Positions 41,653 through 50,498 of a stretch of 64,000 bases of DNA are shown in pieces. The translations under genes and the position numbers were made by a program. How positions within the stretch are numbered: position 1 is the stretch's first letter; each line of letters starts with the position of its first letter. Source of the stretch: Candidatus Methylacidiphilales bacterium (lineage in GTDB: Bacteria > Verrucomicrobiota > Verrucomicrobiia > Methylacidiphilales > CAZTYG01); the NCBI GenBank assembly GCA_033875315.1, contig JANRJG010000026.1, forward strand, positions 124,001 through 188,000, read 5' to 3'. Under the pieces are notes generated by a model. The model saw only the letters and a program-made list of their open reading frames with translations. It was not told the DNA's origin and searched no databases.

Positions 41653-42528
41653 TTACATCAAGTACATGACCGGGAACAGGAAAAACCAGATCAGGTCGAC
41701 GAAGTGCCAGAAGAGTCCGGTGACTTCGATGCGGTTGGCGAACTGGGCCCGGTTGGTATGGAACATCTTGCTGCCGAAGGTCCAGAAGTAGAAGAAGATG
41801 ACCAGGCCGCCGATCATGTGCAGGGCGTGGAGGCCGCTCATGGTGAAGTATATGGCGAAAAAGCTGTTGTATTTGGGAACAAAAGTGGAGGAACGGAAAA
41901 TCTGGTCCTTGGCGATCTTGAGGACTGGTTCGCCGTGGTGTTCCTCTCCGGTGATCTCGATGCCGGGGTGGGCGAATCGGAGGGCGGGGTTTTCTTTGAT
42001 TTCGTGGTAATTGTCCGGTTTGGGGGCCGAAGCCCAATCGGAGGGCTGATAGGCATCGGCAGCGAGGAGGAGGTGCTGGGTGTCCTCTTTGTCAGGGTTT
42101 TCCAGCAAATGGCCGGTGACCTGGAGGGACCAGCCGACGGGGCTGGCGGGGTCTTTCATGAAGGCGCCGAAGTGATGGAACTTCTCGTTGTATTCGTAGC
42201 CCTTGATTCCGAGGAAGAGGGTCGAAAGGAGCATGGTGATGGCAAGGTTGCGCTTGAATCCGGAGAAGTCGTTGAGTTTGACCGAGGCCCAGGTCTTGGT
42301 GACGAAGACCGAGGAGAGGAGCAGGATGATGCTGTTGCCAAAGCCGGCCCAGATGTTCATCAGCCCGTTGGGCCAAGTGCCCTCGGGGGCGCCGAGTCGG
42401 AGGAAGACATAGGCGGCGAAGAGGCCGCCGAAGAGCATGACCTCGGAGGCGAGGAAGAGCCAGATGCCCAGCTTGCCATTATAGACGCCGGTGTCCGGAC
42501 GGTTTTTGACGGTGTAGGGAATTTCCAT
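41653..42528 (-). CDS. coxC: Cytochrome c oxidase subunit III
   Basis: A 291-residue membrane protein with the helix pattern of subunit III. Diagnostic parts are LGIWLFLASEVMLFGGLFAAY, FAIYFTMSGLHALHMIGGL and EVTGLFWHFVDLIWFFLFP near the C-terminus. A soluble insertion of about 90 residues (about 120-210, ASPVGWSLQVTGHLLENP...) lies between the third and fourth segments and is longer than in proteobacterial relatives. Subunit III keeps subunit I stable during turnover. The gene lies 68 bp after coxA. Confidence 0.93.
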   Translation of the reverse strand: MEIPYTVKNRPDTGVYNGKLGIWLFLASEVMLFGGLFAAYVFLRLGAPEGTWPNGLMNIWAGFGNSIILLLSSVFVTKTWASVKLNDFSGFKRNLAITMLLSTLFLGIKGYEYNEKFHHFGAFMKDPASPVGWSLQVTGHLLENPDKEDTQHLLLAADAYQPSDWASAPKPDNYHEIKENPALRFAHPGIEITGEEHHGEPVLKIAKDQIFRSSTFVPKYNSFFAIYFTMSGLHALHMIGGLVIFFYFWTFGSKMFHTNRAQFANRIEVTGLFWHFVDLIWFFLFPVMYLM

Positions 42529-42596
42529 GGTGAGAATGGGAAAAGAGGATTCGGGATTCGGGATTCAGGATGCGATAGAAGGGGGAGGAATCAGGC

Positions 42597-44486
42597 TCAG
42601 GATTTTGGGGGTTCGTCCTGCGGTGTGAAATCCTTGTCGGCGCCGGGGACGCTGTATTCGTAGGGTCCGCGGTAAACAACGGGTTCCTTGAGGAAGTTGC
42701 CGTGGGGGGGCGGGGTCGGGGTGGCCCATTCCAGGGTGGTGCAGCCCCAGGGATTGTCGCCAGCCTTGCGGCCGAAAATCCAGGCGCCGAGCACATTGAT
42801 GATGAAGGGAACCTGGGCCAGGGCCAGAAGCCAGGCGCCCCAGCTCATGACGAGGTTGAGATCGATGGCGCGGATGCCTTCGATGGGATTCTTCCCAAAA
42901 GCCTCGAGGAAGGCATTGAAGACGGGAATGAGGGGCTGGAAGAGCGGGATGAAGGCCTGGGAGAGTTCGTAAGATGCACCGCCGTCGTACCAACGGCGAT
43001 GCATGCCAGCCATGCCCTGGATGAACATGGGGAGGAAGATGAGGTTCATGCAGACGAAGGAGGGCCAGAAGTGGAGCTTGCCGAGGAACTCACTCATCAT
43101 GCGCCCGCTGAATTTGGGATACCAGTGGTAGATGCCGGCGAAGAGGGCGAAGATGGTGCCCGGGGCGACGACGTAATGGAAGTGGCCGATGACGTAGTAG
43201 GTGTCGTGGAGATAGAGGTCGAGGGCGTTGAAGGCGAGCGGGATGCCGGTGAGACCGCCCAGTCCGAACATGGGGAGGAAGGCGGTGGCGAAGAGCATGG
43301 CGGAGTTGAAGCGGATGGAGCCACCCCAGAGCGAGATCATGAGCGCGGTCAGGATGATGACCGAGGGAATCGAGATGATGACGGTGGTGAGCTGGAAGAA
43401 GGTGGAGACCTTGGTGCCCATCCCGGTGAGGTACATGTGGTGGGCCCAGACCGAGAAAGAAATGAAACCCAGGAAGAGGGCGGCGAAGACGAGGGACTTG
43501 TAGCCCCAAAGCGGCTTGCGGGTGTTGCAGGCGATGATTTCGGCCACGATGCCGACGGCGGGAAGGATGAGGACGTAAACCTCGGGATGGGCCAGGAACC
43601 AGAAAAGGTGCTGCCACAACAACGGGCTGCCGCCTCCGCTGACTTCGAGGGCCTGGCCGCCGACGTAAAGGCCGCTGGGAAGGAAGAAGCTGGTGCCGGC
43701 GAGGCGGTCCATCAACTGCATGATCCCGGCCGATTCGAGCGGCGGGAAGGCGAGGAGGAGCAGGAAGGCGGTGATGAACTGGGCCCAGGTGAAAAAGGGC
43801 AGGCGGAACCAGGTGAGGCCTTTGACGCGGAGCTGGACGATGGTGACGATGAGGTTGACCGAGCCGAAGAGGGAGGAGGTGATGAGCATGACCATCCCGA
43901 GGAGCCAGAGGGTCTGTCCGTTGAAGATGTGCCAGATCCCCTGCCCGTGATCGGCGATGGACGCGAGCGGGGAATAGGAGGTCCAACCGGATTTGGCGGC
44001 GCCACCGGGGACGAAGAAGCTGATGAGCATGATGAGTCCGCCGGGCCAGTAGGTGTGGTAGCTGACCATGTTGAGGCGGGGGAAGGCCATGTCCGGGGCA
44101 CCGACTTGGAGGGGGGTGACGTAGTTGCCATAGGCACCGAAGGCCAGCGGCACAACGGCCAAGAAGACCATGATGGTTCCGTGCATCGCGCCGAAGCTGT
44201 TGTAGAGCGTGCCGGTCATGATGTTGTTGGCGAACTGGGCCGAGGCATTGTCGCTGCCAAGAAGGAGCTTGATGAGGAAGCCGAAGACGGGAATGGGCTC
44301 ACCGGGATGGGCGATGGACCAGCGCATGGCCATCATGAGGCTGAAGCCGAAGAAGAGGAATACGAGGGCGGTGATGCCGTATTGGATGCCGATGACTTTG
44401 TGGTCGGTGGAAAAGATGTACTTCTGCCAGAAACCGAGCTCGTGGTGACCATGGTCATCAGCGTGTTTGTCGTGATTGTTGCTCAT
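42597..44486 (-). CDS. coxA: Cytochrome c oxidase subunit I (aa3 type, A1-like)
   Basis: A 629-residue catalytic subunit that holds haem a, haem a3 and CuB. The haem a ligand lies in AMHGTIMVF. CuB ligands lie in LAHPEVYVLILP, with the His-Tyr pair and the Glu typical of the A1 type, and in AHHMYLTGM. The last haem ligands are in YYVIGHFHYV. The N-terminus is a His/Asp-rich stretch (NNHDKHADDHGHHELGF), which may bind metal. ATG 44486 was chosen over a TTG three codons upstream. The protein ends QDEPPKS. The upstream gap to the cytochrome c gene is 68 bp. Confidence 0.97.
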   Translation of the reverse strand: MSNNHDKHADDHGHHELGFWQKYIFSTDHKVIGIQYGITALVFLFFGFSLMMAMRWSIAHPGEPIPVFGFLIKLLLGSDNASAQFANNIMTGTLYNSFGAMHGTIMVFLAVVPLAFGAYGNYVTPLQVGAPDMAFPRLNMVSYHTYWPGGLIMLISFFVPGGAAKSGWTSYSPLASIADHGQGIWHIFNGQTLWLLGMVMLITSSLFGSVNLIVTIVQLRVKGLTWFRLPFFTWAQFITAFLLLLAFPPLESAGIMQLMDRLAGTSFFLPSGLYVGGQALEVSGGGSPLLWQHLFWFLAHPEVYVLILPAVGIVAEIIACNTRKPLWGYKSLVFAALFLGFISFSVWAHHMYLTGMGTKVSTFFQLTTVIISIPSVIILTALMISLWGGSIRFNSAMLFATAFLPMFGLGGLTGIPLAFNALDLYLHDTYYVIGHFHYVVAPGTIFALFAGIYHWYPKFSGRMMSEFLGKLHFWPSFVCMNLIFLPMFIQGMAGMHRRWYDGGASYELSQAFIPLFQPLIPVFNAFLEAFGKNPIEGIRAIDLNLVMSWGAWLLALAQVPFIINVLGAWIFGRKAGDNPWGCTTLEWATPTPPPHGNFLKEPVVYRGPYEYSVPGADKDFTPQDEPPKS

Positions 44487-44554
44487 TTGATGCAATTGAT
44501 TCTAATGGTTCTGGTGCGGATTTCCAAGGGAGGGTGAAGGGCAAGGCCGGATGG

Positions 44555-45283
44555 TCAGGGAACGGCGGGCAAATCGCCCGGAATGGTTTCCAGTTCGGGG
44601 GCGGTCCAAGGGGTGGTGCGGGAGGCCCATTCCTTGCGAACGGCGGCGACCTGTTCAGGTTTGATCGGGTCGGCCTTGTTGCCCCATTCGTTGCGGATGT
44701 AGGTCAGGACGGCGGCCATTTGTTTGTCGTTGAGTTGCTTCTCCCAAGCGGGCATGGCGTTGTTGTATTTGTTGCCCAGGACGACGATTTCACCCTGCAG
44801 ACCATGGAGGACGAGGGAAACGAGGCGGTGGGGTTTTTCCAGGACGTAGGGTGAGGCGACAAGCGGGGGGTATTGACCGGCGACGCCCATGCCGGTGGGG
44901 GTGTGGCAGGAGGCGCAATTGGTGGTGAAGACGCGCTTGCCCAATTTGGCCAGGGCTTCGGGGGAGTTTTCATCGACTTTGGCGGCACCGGCTGCTCCAC
45001 CCGTGGTGGCTCCGGCGACTGCGGTTCCTGCATTTTCATCAAAGCCGGTGGCGCTGAAGCCCCCGTTGTATTGGCCGAGGTAATAGCCGCCAAAGAGCAC
45101 GACGACGAGGATCAGGGCGATGAGCCAGAGGGGCATGGGTTCCATGCCCTCGGCGGGATCAACTTTCTCCCTCAGGATGGATTCATGGATGCGCTGGACG
45201 TTGGTGGTTTCGTCGTAGTCGATCCCGGGCAGCCGGGGATCGACCGGTTCCTGTTCGCCGTGGGGGTGTTCGTTCGCGCTCAT
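44555..45283 (-). CDS. Membrane-anchored mono-haem cytochrome c (CcoP-like)
   Basis: A 242-residue protein. A 50-residue cytoplasmic start is followed by one membrane helix (LWLIALILVVVLFGGYYLG, about 52-70), a Gly/Ala-rich linker and a cytochrome c domain with CASCH (Cys123, Cys126, His127) and a possible axial Met in NAMPAWEKQ. It takes the place of CcoP in a ccoNO cluster, but CcoP normally has two haems and here there is one. It could also pass electrons to the downstream aa3 oxidase. The ATG overlaps the ccoO stop by one base. Confidence 0.85.
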   Translation of the reverse strand: MSANEHPHGEQEPVDPRLPGIDYDETTNVQRIHESILREKVDPAEGMEPMPLWLIALILVVVLFGGYYLGQYNGGFSATGFDENAGTAVAGATTGGAAGAAKVDENSPEALAKLGKRVFTTNCASCHTPTGMGVAGQYPPLVASPYVLEKPHRLVSLVLHGLQGEIVVLGNKYNNAMPAWEKQLNDKQMAAVLTYIRNEWGNKADPIKPEQVAAVRKEWASRTTPWTAPELETIPGDLPAVP

Positions 45284-45900
45284 TATTCGACAGGCGCTTC
45301 AGGAAGCGCGTAGTTGCGGTTGAGAGAGAGGAGGTAGGCGACGAGGGCCTCGGCATCGGGAGTGGGCACGACCTCGTAACCTTCGGCGGGCGCATAGGGG
45401 GGCTGGAGCTTGAGGGCCTTGGGCGAGGGCTGGCCTTCGATTTTGCGCACGGTGTAAAGGTACTTGTAGGGCGCCATGATGGACCAAGCGGCCTTGCTCT
45501 GGGGGGCGTAGAGGTGTTCGTGGTGCCAGGCGGCGTCGTTGAGGCGGACGCCGACGTTGGTCAGGTCGGGACCGGTGCGCATGGTGCCGAGTTGGGGGGG
45601 CTTTTCGTAGAGGTAGTCGCGGGGAACGGTGCGGCGGGCGCCCCAGCCGCGGTTGTGTCCGTCCTGGAGGTCGGCGGGTCGGATCTGTTGGCTGTGGCAG
45701 TAGATACAGCCACTGGCGCGATAGACTTGGGCCCCGCGGAGGGCCAAGCCGGTGGGCGCGGGGGGAAATTGGTCGCCGGTGTCGGGGTCGACCTGGGGTT
45801 CAAGCTGGCCGAATTGGAAATAGGGAATGATGACCAGCCCGAGCCAAGCGGTGAGGAAGGTGGCGAAGAATCCGATGAAGAGGGTGGGGAGACGGTTCAT
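45283..45900 (-). CDS. ccoO: cbb3-type oxidase mono-haem subunit CcoO
   Basis: A 205-residue membrane-anchored cytochrome c. One N-terminal helix (LFIGFFATFLTAWLGLVIIP) is followed by the haem site SGCIYCHSQQIRP (Cys65, Cys68, His69), which is the classical CcoO signature. ATG 45900 gives the usual short cytoplasmic start. An upstream extension to 45963 overlaps ccoN and was rejected. The gene lies 16 bp after ccoN. It receives electrons from CcoP or another cytochrome c and hands them to CcoN. Confidence 0.92.
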   Translation of the reverse strand: MNRLPTLFIGFFATFLTAWLGLVIIPYFQFGQLEPQVDPDTGDQFPPAPTGLALRGAQVYRASGCIYCHSQQIRPADLQDGHNRGWGARRTVPRDYLYEKPPQLGTMRTGPDLTNVGVRLNDAAWHHEHLYAPQSKAAWSIMAPYKYLYTVRKIEGQPSPKALKLQPPYAPAEGYEVVPTPDAEALVAYLLSLNRNYALPEAPVE

Positions 45901-45916
45901 GGCGCGGGGATCGGCA

Positions 45917-47425
45917 TCAGGGTTTGGCGGGGTGGCGGAAGAGGGTCGGTCCCCCGACAGCACGGCCCATCCCCAGGATCATGAGGAGGAAGTGGAAGGC
46001 GAAGACCACATGGCCGACGGTGAGGAGGACGCCGGTGACGCTGCGGAAGACCTTGTAGACGGCGATGTTCTCGACGATTTTGTCGAAGCCGATGCTGGCA
46101 TCGCGCATCATCAGGCCCTGCATGAGACCGCCCACGGTCAGGACCAAAACCATGAGGACGATGCCGTAGGCACAGCTCCAGAAATGGATCTTGATGAGGG
46201 TGGCGGAGCGCCATTCGGAACCGACCAAACGGGGGACGATGTAATAGATCGACCCGAACATGATCATGGTGAAGAAGGCGTAGAGGCCGAGGTGCGAGTG
46301 GCCGATGGTGTAATCGGTGAAGTGGGTCACGGTGTTGAGTGATCGGATGGCCATGGAACTTCCCTGCAGGCTGGCGAGGGTGTAGCTCATGGCCCCGAAA
46401 ACGACGAAGCGCAGGGTCGGACTGTATTCGAGGACGTGGAAGTTGCCCCGCATGGTCATGTGGTGGTTGATGGCGGTGACGACCACCGGGATGATCATCA
46501 TGACACTGGCCACGATGGAGGCGGTGATGACCCAGGCGGGCAGTGGTCCACCGATGAGGTGATGACCGCCGTTCCAGCTGTAAAAGAGGGCGAGGGACCA
46601 GAAGCCGAAGGCGGAAAGATAGTAGCTGTGGACCGGCCGGCCGATGACCTTGGGGATGAAGTAGTAGGCGGCGGCAAGGCCGATGGGGGTGAACCAGAGA
46701 CCGAGGGCATTGTGACCGTACCACCAGTTGATGATCGCGGAGGCCGAGCCCTGAACTTCCTGATGGTGGATGAGGATGTTGGCGGTGGCGTACAGCCAGG
46801 GGAACCAGAAGAGCGCAGCCATGATGTACCACTGTGAAACGTAGACATGGCCCGGGCGGCGGTGGACAAACATGTCGACGGCCCAAACCGAGATCATGGC
46901 ATAGGCGATGAAGAGCAGGAAAGTGGCGTAGGGCGGATATTCCAGCCATTCCACCCCGGTGCTTTCACCGAAGAGGATGGCACCGGTACCCAGAAGGACC
47001 CCAAGGTTCCAAATCACACCGGCGGCGGTGACGAACCCGGGATGGCGCAGTTGAACCCGGCAGAGACGGGCCATGAGCCAGATACCGACACCGATGGCGG
47101 CGGTGGAGGCCCAACCGTAGGCCACAGTGTTGAGGTGGGCCGGACGGACGCGTCCAAAGGTGAGTGACCCGTTGAGGGCATCCACGATGTTGGCCGGAAC
47201 AGCGGGGTAGAGTTGGTTGAGGACCCAGGTCACACCGGGGGGCAGTTCGGTGACGAATTGTGGATTGTGCAGTTTGACCGAGGCGAGCAGGGCGAAGATC
47301 GTTCCGATGAGAAGCCAAAGGATCGCAGTGGCAAAGAAGGTCAGGACTGGCAGACGACAACTGGCGTCGATCGCGGAGCGGTCGGCGGCGTCATTCAAGT
47401 CTGGCAAGGGTGAGGAGGTGCTCAT
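45917..47425 (-). CDS. ccoN: cbb3-type oxidase catalytic subunit CcoN
   Basis: A 502-residue protein with about 12 membrane helices. It has the CcoN pattern: LNTVAYGWASTAAIGVGIW, then IINWWYGHNALGLWFTPIG with the CuB His, FYSWNGGHHLIGGPLPAW with the His pair, and DYTIGHSHLGLYAFF with the two haem-ligand His. The Tyr near the His of the active site is present. It reduces O2 to water with high affinity and usually serves low-oxygen conditions. The stop of ccoS overlaps its ATG by 4 bp. Fused CcoNO proteins occur in other phyla, but here the genes are separate. Confidence 0.93.
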   Translation of the reverse strand: MSTSSPLPDLNDAADRSAIDASCRLPVLTFFATAILWLLIGTIFALLASVKLHNPQFVTELPPGVTWVLNQLYPAVPANIVDALNGSLTFGRVRPAHLNTVAYGWASTAAIGVGIWLMARLCRVQLRHPGFVTAAGVIWNLGVLLGTGAILFGESTGVEWLEYPPYATFLLFIAYAMISVWAVDMFVHRRPGHVYVSQWYIMAALFWFPWLYATANILIHHQEVQGSASAIINWWYGHNALGLWFTPIGLAAAYYFIPKVIGRPVHSYYLSAFGFWSLALFYSWNGGHHLIGGPLPAWVITASIVASVMMIIPVVVTAINHHMTMRGNFHVLEYSPTLRFVVFGAMSYTLASLQGSSMAIRSLNTVTHFTDYTIGHSHLGLYAFFTMIMFGSIYYIVPRLVGSEWRSATLIKIHFWSCAYGIVLMVLVLTVGGLMQGLMMRDASIGFDKIVENIAVYKVFRSVTGVLLTVGHVVFAFHFLLMILGMGRAVGGPTLFRHPAKP

Positions 47426-47667
47426 GATTTCGTGGTCCCCGTTAAATGGGTTGCGGGGACATGGTTGTGGGCGCGGAGGCGTGCGGGGTCCAAACCGGGA
47501 AAAACGTCGGTGATTTCTCCTTCCGGCTCGCCTTGGTCGAAAATGACCTTGGAGCTGGCTTCCATGTCCTGGAACTGGCCGTCCTCGGCCGCCCAGAAGA
47601 GCGCGTAAACGGCACTGCCGCCGAGCAGAACCATGGAAGCGATGAGGAGTCCGTAGAAAAACGCCAT
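47422..47667 (-). CDS. ccoS: CcoS-like cbb3 oxidase assembly protein
   Basis: An 81-residue protein with one N-terminal helix (FFYGLLIASMVLLGGSAVYALFW would be its span, residues 3-25) followed by AAEDGQFQDMEASSKVIF. This A-x-x-x-G-Q-F/Y-D-D/M-x-x-P/S pattern is the CcoS signature. CcoS helps load copper or haem into the catalytic subunit of cbb3 oxidase. The position directly before ccoN, with a 4-bp overlap, supports this. Its C-terminal 40 residues are longer than usual. Confidence 0.8.
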   Translation of the reverse strand: MAFFYGLLIASMVLLGGSAVYALFWAAEDGQFQDMEASSKVIFDQGEPEGEITDVFPGLDPARLRAHNHVPATHLTGTTKS

Positions 47668-47668
47668 G

Positions 47669-48115
47669 TCAGTTGGGTTTGGCCGGGGGTACGGCGGGTG
47701 GAGTGGTGGCCGGTGCGGCCGCGGCAGGAGCAGAGACCGGGGTCGCGGCCACGGGGGATAGGTTGCTGCGTTTGACCGTCTTGGCCTGGAGTTCGGGCAG
47801 GACGAGATCCATGGCCTTGGCGACCGGGAGGTGGACCGACCCGGCGTTCTTGTCGATCCAACCATAGGTACCGACCGCTTTGTCCTCCGCTTCGTGTTTG
47901 GCCTTGAGCTTGGCCAAGCGGTCGGCGACGACCTTGGAGGCGGTGATCCGGGGTTTGTTGAAAGTGCGGACAAGCAGAACAGCCACGCCGCTCACCAGCA
48001 GCATGGCGAGAAGGATGATCGCAACCTGCCGGACCTTGCCCAAGGCGGACAATGCGGCAGGGCGGGTGGAGGTTTGAGCGGTGGAATTGAGGGGATTCGG
48101 ATTCACAGCGGGCAT
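47669..48115 (-). CDS. Membrane protein between ACIII and cbb3 genes
   Basis: A 148-residue protein with a soluble start, one membrane helix (QVAIILLAMLLVSGVAVLLV, about 29-48), a charged helix (ADRLAKLKAKHEAEDKAV) and the stretch YGWIDKNAGSVHLPVAKAM, which looks conserved and probably folds against a partner. The last 40 residues are Ala/Pro/Thr-rich. It begins 2 bp after the ActF stop and ends 2 bp before ccoS, so it is in the middle of the respiratory operon. I recognise no named family. An assembly or linking role is likely from context. Confidence 0.7.
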   Translation of the reverse strand: MPAVNPNPLNSTAQTSTRPAALSALGKVRQVAIILLAMLLVSGVAVLLVRTFNKPRITASKVVADRLAKLKAKHEAEDKAVGTYGWIDKNAGSVHLPVAKAMDLVLPELQAKTVKRSNLSPVAATPVSAPAAAAPATTPPAVPPAKPN

Positions 48116-48116
48116 C

Positions 48117-49340
48117 CTAGTTGACCAAAGTGACGGATTCGTAGAGTCGCGGGTCGCGGAGCGGGAAGAGCGGACTGCGGGGCAGACGGCGCAGGAAGAT
48201 GGAGACGAGAACCAGAACCATCCCGACAACGGTGACGAGATCGAGGAGGAATTTGATCTCGGGCCCGCGGGTGGCGGCGTCCGTGTTGACCTGGAATTGC
48301 GGCATGATCATCCAGTAAAGGTCAAGGAAGTGCATGACGAGAATCCAAGCGGCGATGAAGCAGATGCGCAGGGGGTTCTTCTTGGCCGGCTGGGTCAGGA
48401 GCATGAGGAAGGGGAAGAAGAAGCGCCCGAAAACCAGGAAGATGCTGTAGTGGTACCAGGTGCCCTCGTTGCGGTGCATGAAGAAAATGGTCTCTTCCGG
48501 GATGTTGGCGTAGTAGTAGAGCATGTACTGGCTGAAAGCGATGTAGGCCCAGAAGATGGTGAAGGCGAGGAGGAGCTTGCCCATGATGTGGTTGTGCTCC
48601 TGGCTGACCACGCCCTTGAGGTAGCCGGCCATTTTGAGGCCGTTGGTGACGAGGATGAGGGTGGCCATGGAACTGCCAGCGGTGCCGGCAAAGATGTAAA
48701 CGCCCCACATGGTGGAGAACCAATGGTAGTCGAGTGCCATGATCCACATGATCCCGGCAAAGGTGATGGTGAGGGCGAAGAGGATGATGCCCGCACAGGA
48801 CCACTGGCGCATGCGGATGGAATGCCAGGGACTGCCATCGACATCCTGCCGGGTGGAGTAGTGCTTCATCAACCAGGAGAAGAATCCGAAAAAGACGAAA
48901 GTGAAAACGGCGAAACCCCAGAAGAACCCGTGGTTGAGGATGGGCGACTTGATATGGAGAAGGTGGTCGGCAGCGGGGTCCTTGGTCCACCAAGTGTAGA
49001 GATGGGGGGCCAGAAAAACGACCGGGAGGAAGAGGATGGCCAGCCAGGGCCGGAAGAGTCCGGCGATGGTTTCAAGGAGCCGGCGGACAACGACCGACCA
49101 ATCGGCATCGAGCGCGTGGTGGAGCAGGGTCCAGAAGAGCGTTCCCGCACAGATGGTGAAAACGAACATGAAGGCGATGAGCCAGGAAAAAGCGAAACGC
49201 TGGGTGTCAAAGATCCCCCAAAGTACGCTGACAGCCAGACAGGCCAGTCCGGCCACGAGCAGGGCCAGTGGGATGATCCCCAACTTGGTGACGTTGAATC
49301 GTTCTTCCGCAGGCGCGGTCAGGTGGTGTGGGCCGCTCAT
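48117..49340 (-). CDS. actF: ACIII subunit ActF (NrfD-like)
   Basis: A 407-residue membrane protein with about ten helices. It belongs to the shorter of two NrfD/PsrC-type subunits in alternative complex III, which oxidises quinol and reduces cytochrome c or an oxidase. Visible features are FFWGFAVFTFVFFGFFSWL, LDYHWFSTMWGVYIFAGTAG and AYIAFSQYMLYYYANIPEET, the last typical of ActF. It follows actE by 1 bp. In complexes of known structure ActF lies beside ActC and helps hold the complex together. Confidence 0.9.
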   Translation of the reverse strand: MSGPHHLTAPAEERFNVTKLGIIPLALLVAGLACLAVSVLWGIFDTQRFAFSWLIAFMFVFTICAGTLFWTLLHHALDADWSVVVRRLLETIAGLFRPWLAILFLPVVFLAPHLYTWWTKDPAADHLLHIKSPILNHGFFWGFAVFTFVFFGFFSWLMKHYSTRQDVDGSPWHSIRMRQWSCAGIILFALTITFAGIMWIMALDYHWFSTMWGVYIFAGTAGSSMATLILVTNGLKMAGYLKGVVSQEHNHIMGKLLLAFTIFWAYIAFSQYMLYYYANIPEETIFFMHRNEGTWYHYSIFLVFGRFFFPFLMLLTQPAKKNPLRICFIAAWILVMHFLDLYWMIMPQFQVNTDAATRGPEIKFLLDLVTVVGMVLVLVSIFLRRLPRSPLFPLRDPRLYESVTLVN

Positions 49341-49341
49341 G

Positions 49342-49944
49342 TTATTTCAACTGCTCCCGTTCGGATTCCGGAACATCGTCGATGCGGGCGTTCTGGCTGC
49401 GCTGCAAGGCGCGGACGTAGGCGACGATGGCCCAGCGGTCATCCACCGCAATGTGCGGAAGACCGTACATCAATCCCTTGCCGTGGACGATGGTGTAGTA
49501 GATCTGTCCGTCGGGCATCTGGCGGATGCGGTCTTGGTGGTAGTTGGCGATCCCGGCGAAACCGTACTCGGCAACGATGCCATTGCCCGCGCCGGTGGCC
49601 CCGTGACAGACCTTGCAATTGATGTTGAAGCGTTCCTGTCCCCGGGCGAGGAGGCGGGCGTCAACCGTAACCGGAATGCCATCGCCATAGTTACCTTCAA
49701 TAAGGCCGGTGGTGAGGTAGCTGTCCTCGACCTTGACGCTGAAAGGCACGGTGCCAGCCACAGGCAGACGATCACCGCGTCCGTCGGCAAAGAAAGCCGA
49801 GGATGTCTGGCTCTTGAATTTGGCCTGGTGATCCATGTCGTTGAAGATTTCGACCGGGGTGCGGGTCGTCTTGGCACCGCGGAAGCCGAAGACGGCGAGG
49901 ACCGTAATGACCAGGACGAGGAAGATGAAGAAGAAGTAACGCAT
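49342..49944 (-). CDS. actE: ACIII subunit ActE, mono-haem cytochrome c
   Basis: A 200-residue membrane-anchored cytochrome c. An N-terminal helix (FFFIFLVLVITVLAVFGF) is followed by an open domain and the haem site CKVCH (Cys110, Cys113, His114). Electrons leaving ACIII pass through this subunit. It lies 2 bp from both actD and actF. The region after the haem (GPDGQIYYTIVHGKG is similar to other ActE proteins) includes a possible Met ligand in KGLMYGLP. Confidence 0.9.
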   Translation of the reverse strand: MRYFFFIFLVLVITVLAVFGFRGAKTTRTPVEIFNDMDHQAKFKSQTSSAFFADGRGDRLPVAGTVPFSVKVEDSYLTTGLIEGNYGDGIPVTVDARLLARGQERFNINCKVCHGATGAGNGIVAEYGFAGIANYHQDRIRQMPDGQIYYTIVHGKGLMYGLPHIAVDDRWAIVAYVRALQRSQNARIDDVPESEREQLK

Positions 49945-49946
49945 GA

Positions 49947-50489
49947 TCAGGCCTCGATCCGGGTGATGTGTTCGCCGCCCACGCTGCGGAGGAGATCGGC
50001 CGTTTCGACCTCGGAATAAAGAGGGTCGGAAGCCTCGATGACCAGGAAGAATCCGTCATCGGTGACTTTTTCAAAACGGTCCCATTCGAAAACCGGGTGG
50101 TGGTAACGGGGCATGAGGTTGAGGACCAGCATGGAACCGACGGTGAAGAAGGCAGTGAGGAGGATGGTGAGCTCGAAGAAAACCGGGAAGGTCGGCTCGA
50201 AGGCGAAATGGGGCTTGCCCTGAACGACCAGGCGGTAGTCGATGGCGGAAGTGTAATAGACGAGGGTAAACGCGGTCAGGGACCCGATGGCGCCGCCGAT
50301 GAGGGAGAAGAGGGAAACCTTGGAGCCGGGAAGACCCATGGCGGCATCCATGCCGTGGATGGGATAGGGGGAATGCACGTCCCAACGCTTGTAGCCGGCG
50401 TCGCGGATTTTCTGGGCGGCTTCGTATAATTCCCGGGCGCTGCCGAACTGGGCGCCAAGACCGAAGAGGGTTTTGCTCATGTCATTCAT
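49947..50489 (-). CDS. actD: ACIII subunit ActD (DUF3341)
   Basis: A 180-residue membrane protein with the DUF3341 pattern: an N-terminal soluble part (GYKRWDVHSPYPIHGMD) and two membrane helices (VSLFSLIGGAIGSLTAFTL and LTILLTAFFTVGSMLVL). ActD has no cofactor and is thought to stabilise the complex. It lies 9 bp after actC. Sequence around RWDVHSPYPIHGMD is highly characteristic. Confidence 0.92.
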   Translation of the reverse strand: MNDMSKTLFGLGAQFGSARELYEAAQKIRDAGYKRWDVHSPYPIHGMDAAMGLPGSKVSLFSLIGGAIGSLTAFTLVYYTSAIDYRLVVQGKPHFAFEPTFPVFFELTILLTAFFTVGSMLVLNLMPRYHHPVFEWDRFEKVTDDGFFLVIEASDPLYSEVETADLLRSVGGEHITRIEA

Positions 50490-50498
50490 GGGCGTGGA

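Noticed and set aside
42702-44537. A 611-codon ORF on the plus strand opposite coxA
   Set aside because: It is rich in Glu, Gly and Asp with no fold-like pattern and is an exact mirror of a highly conserved gene. GC-rich third positions keep antisense frames open.
48081-49622. A 513-codon ORF opposite actF and actE
   Set aside because: Low-complexity Glu/Gly/Asp sequence; antisense to a conserved operon.
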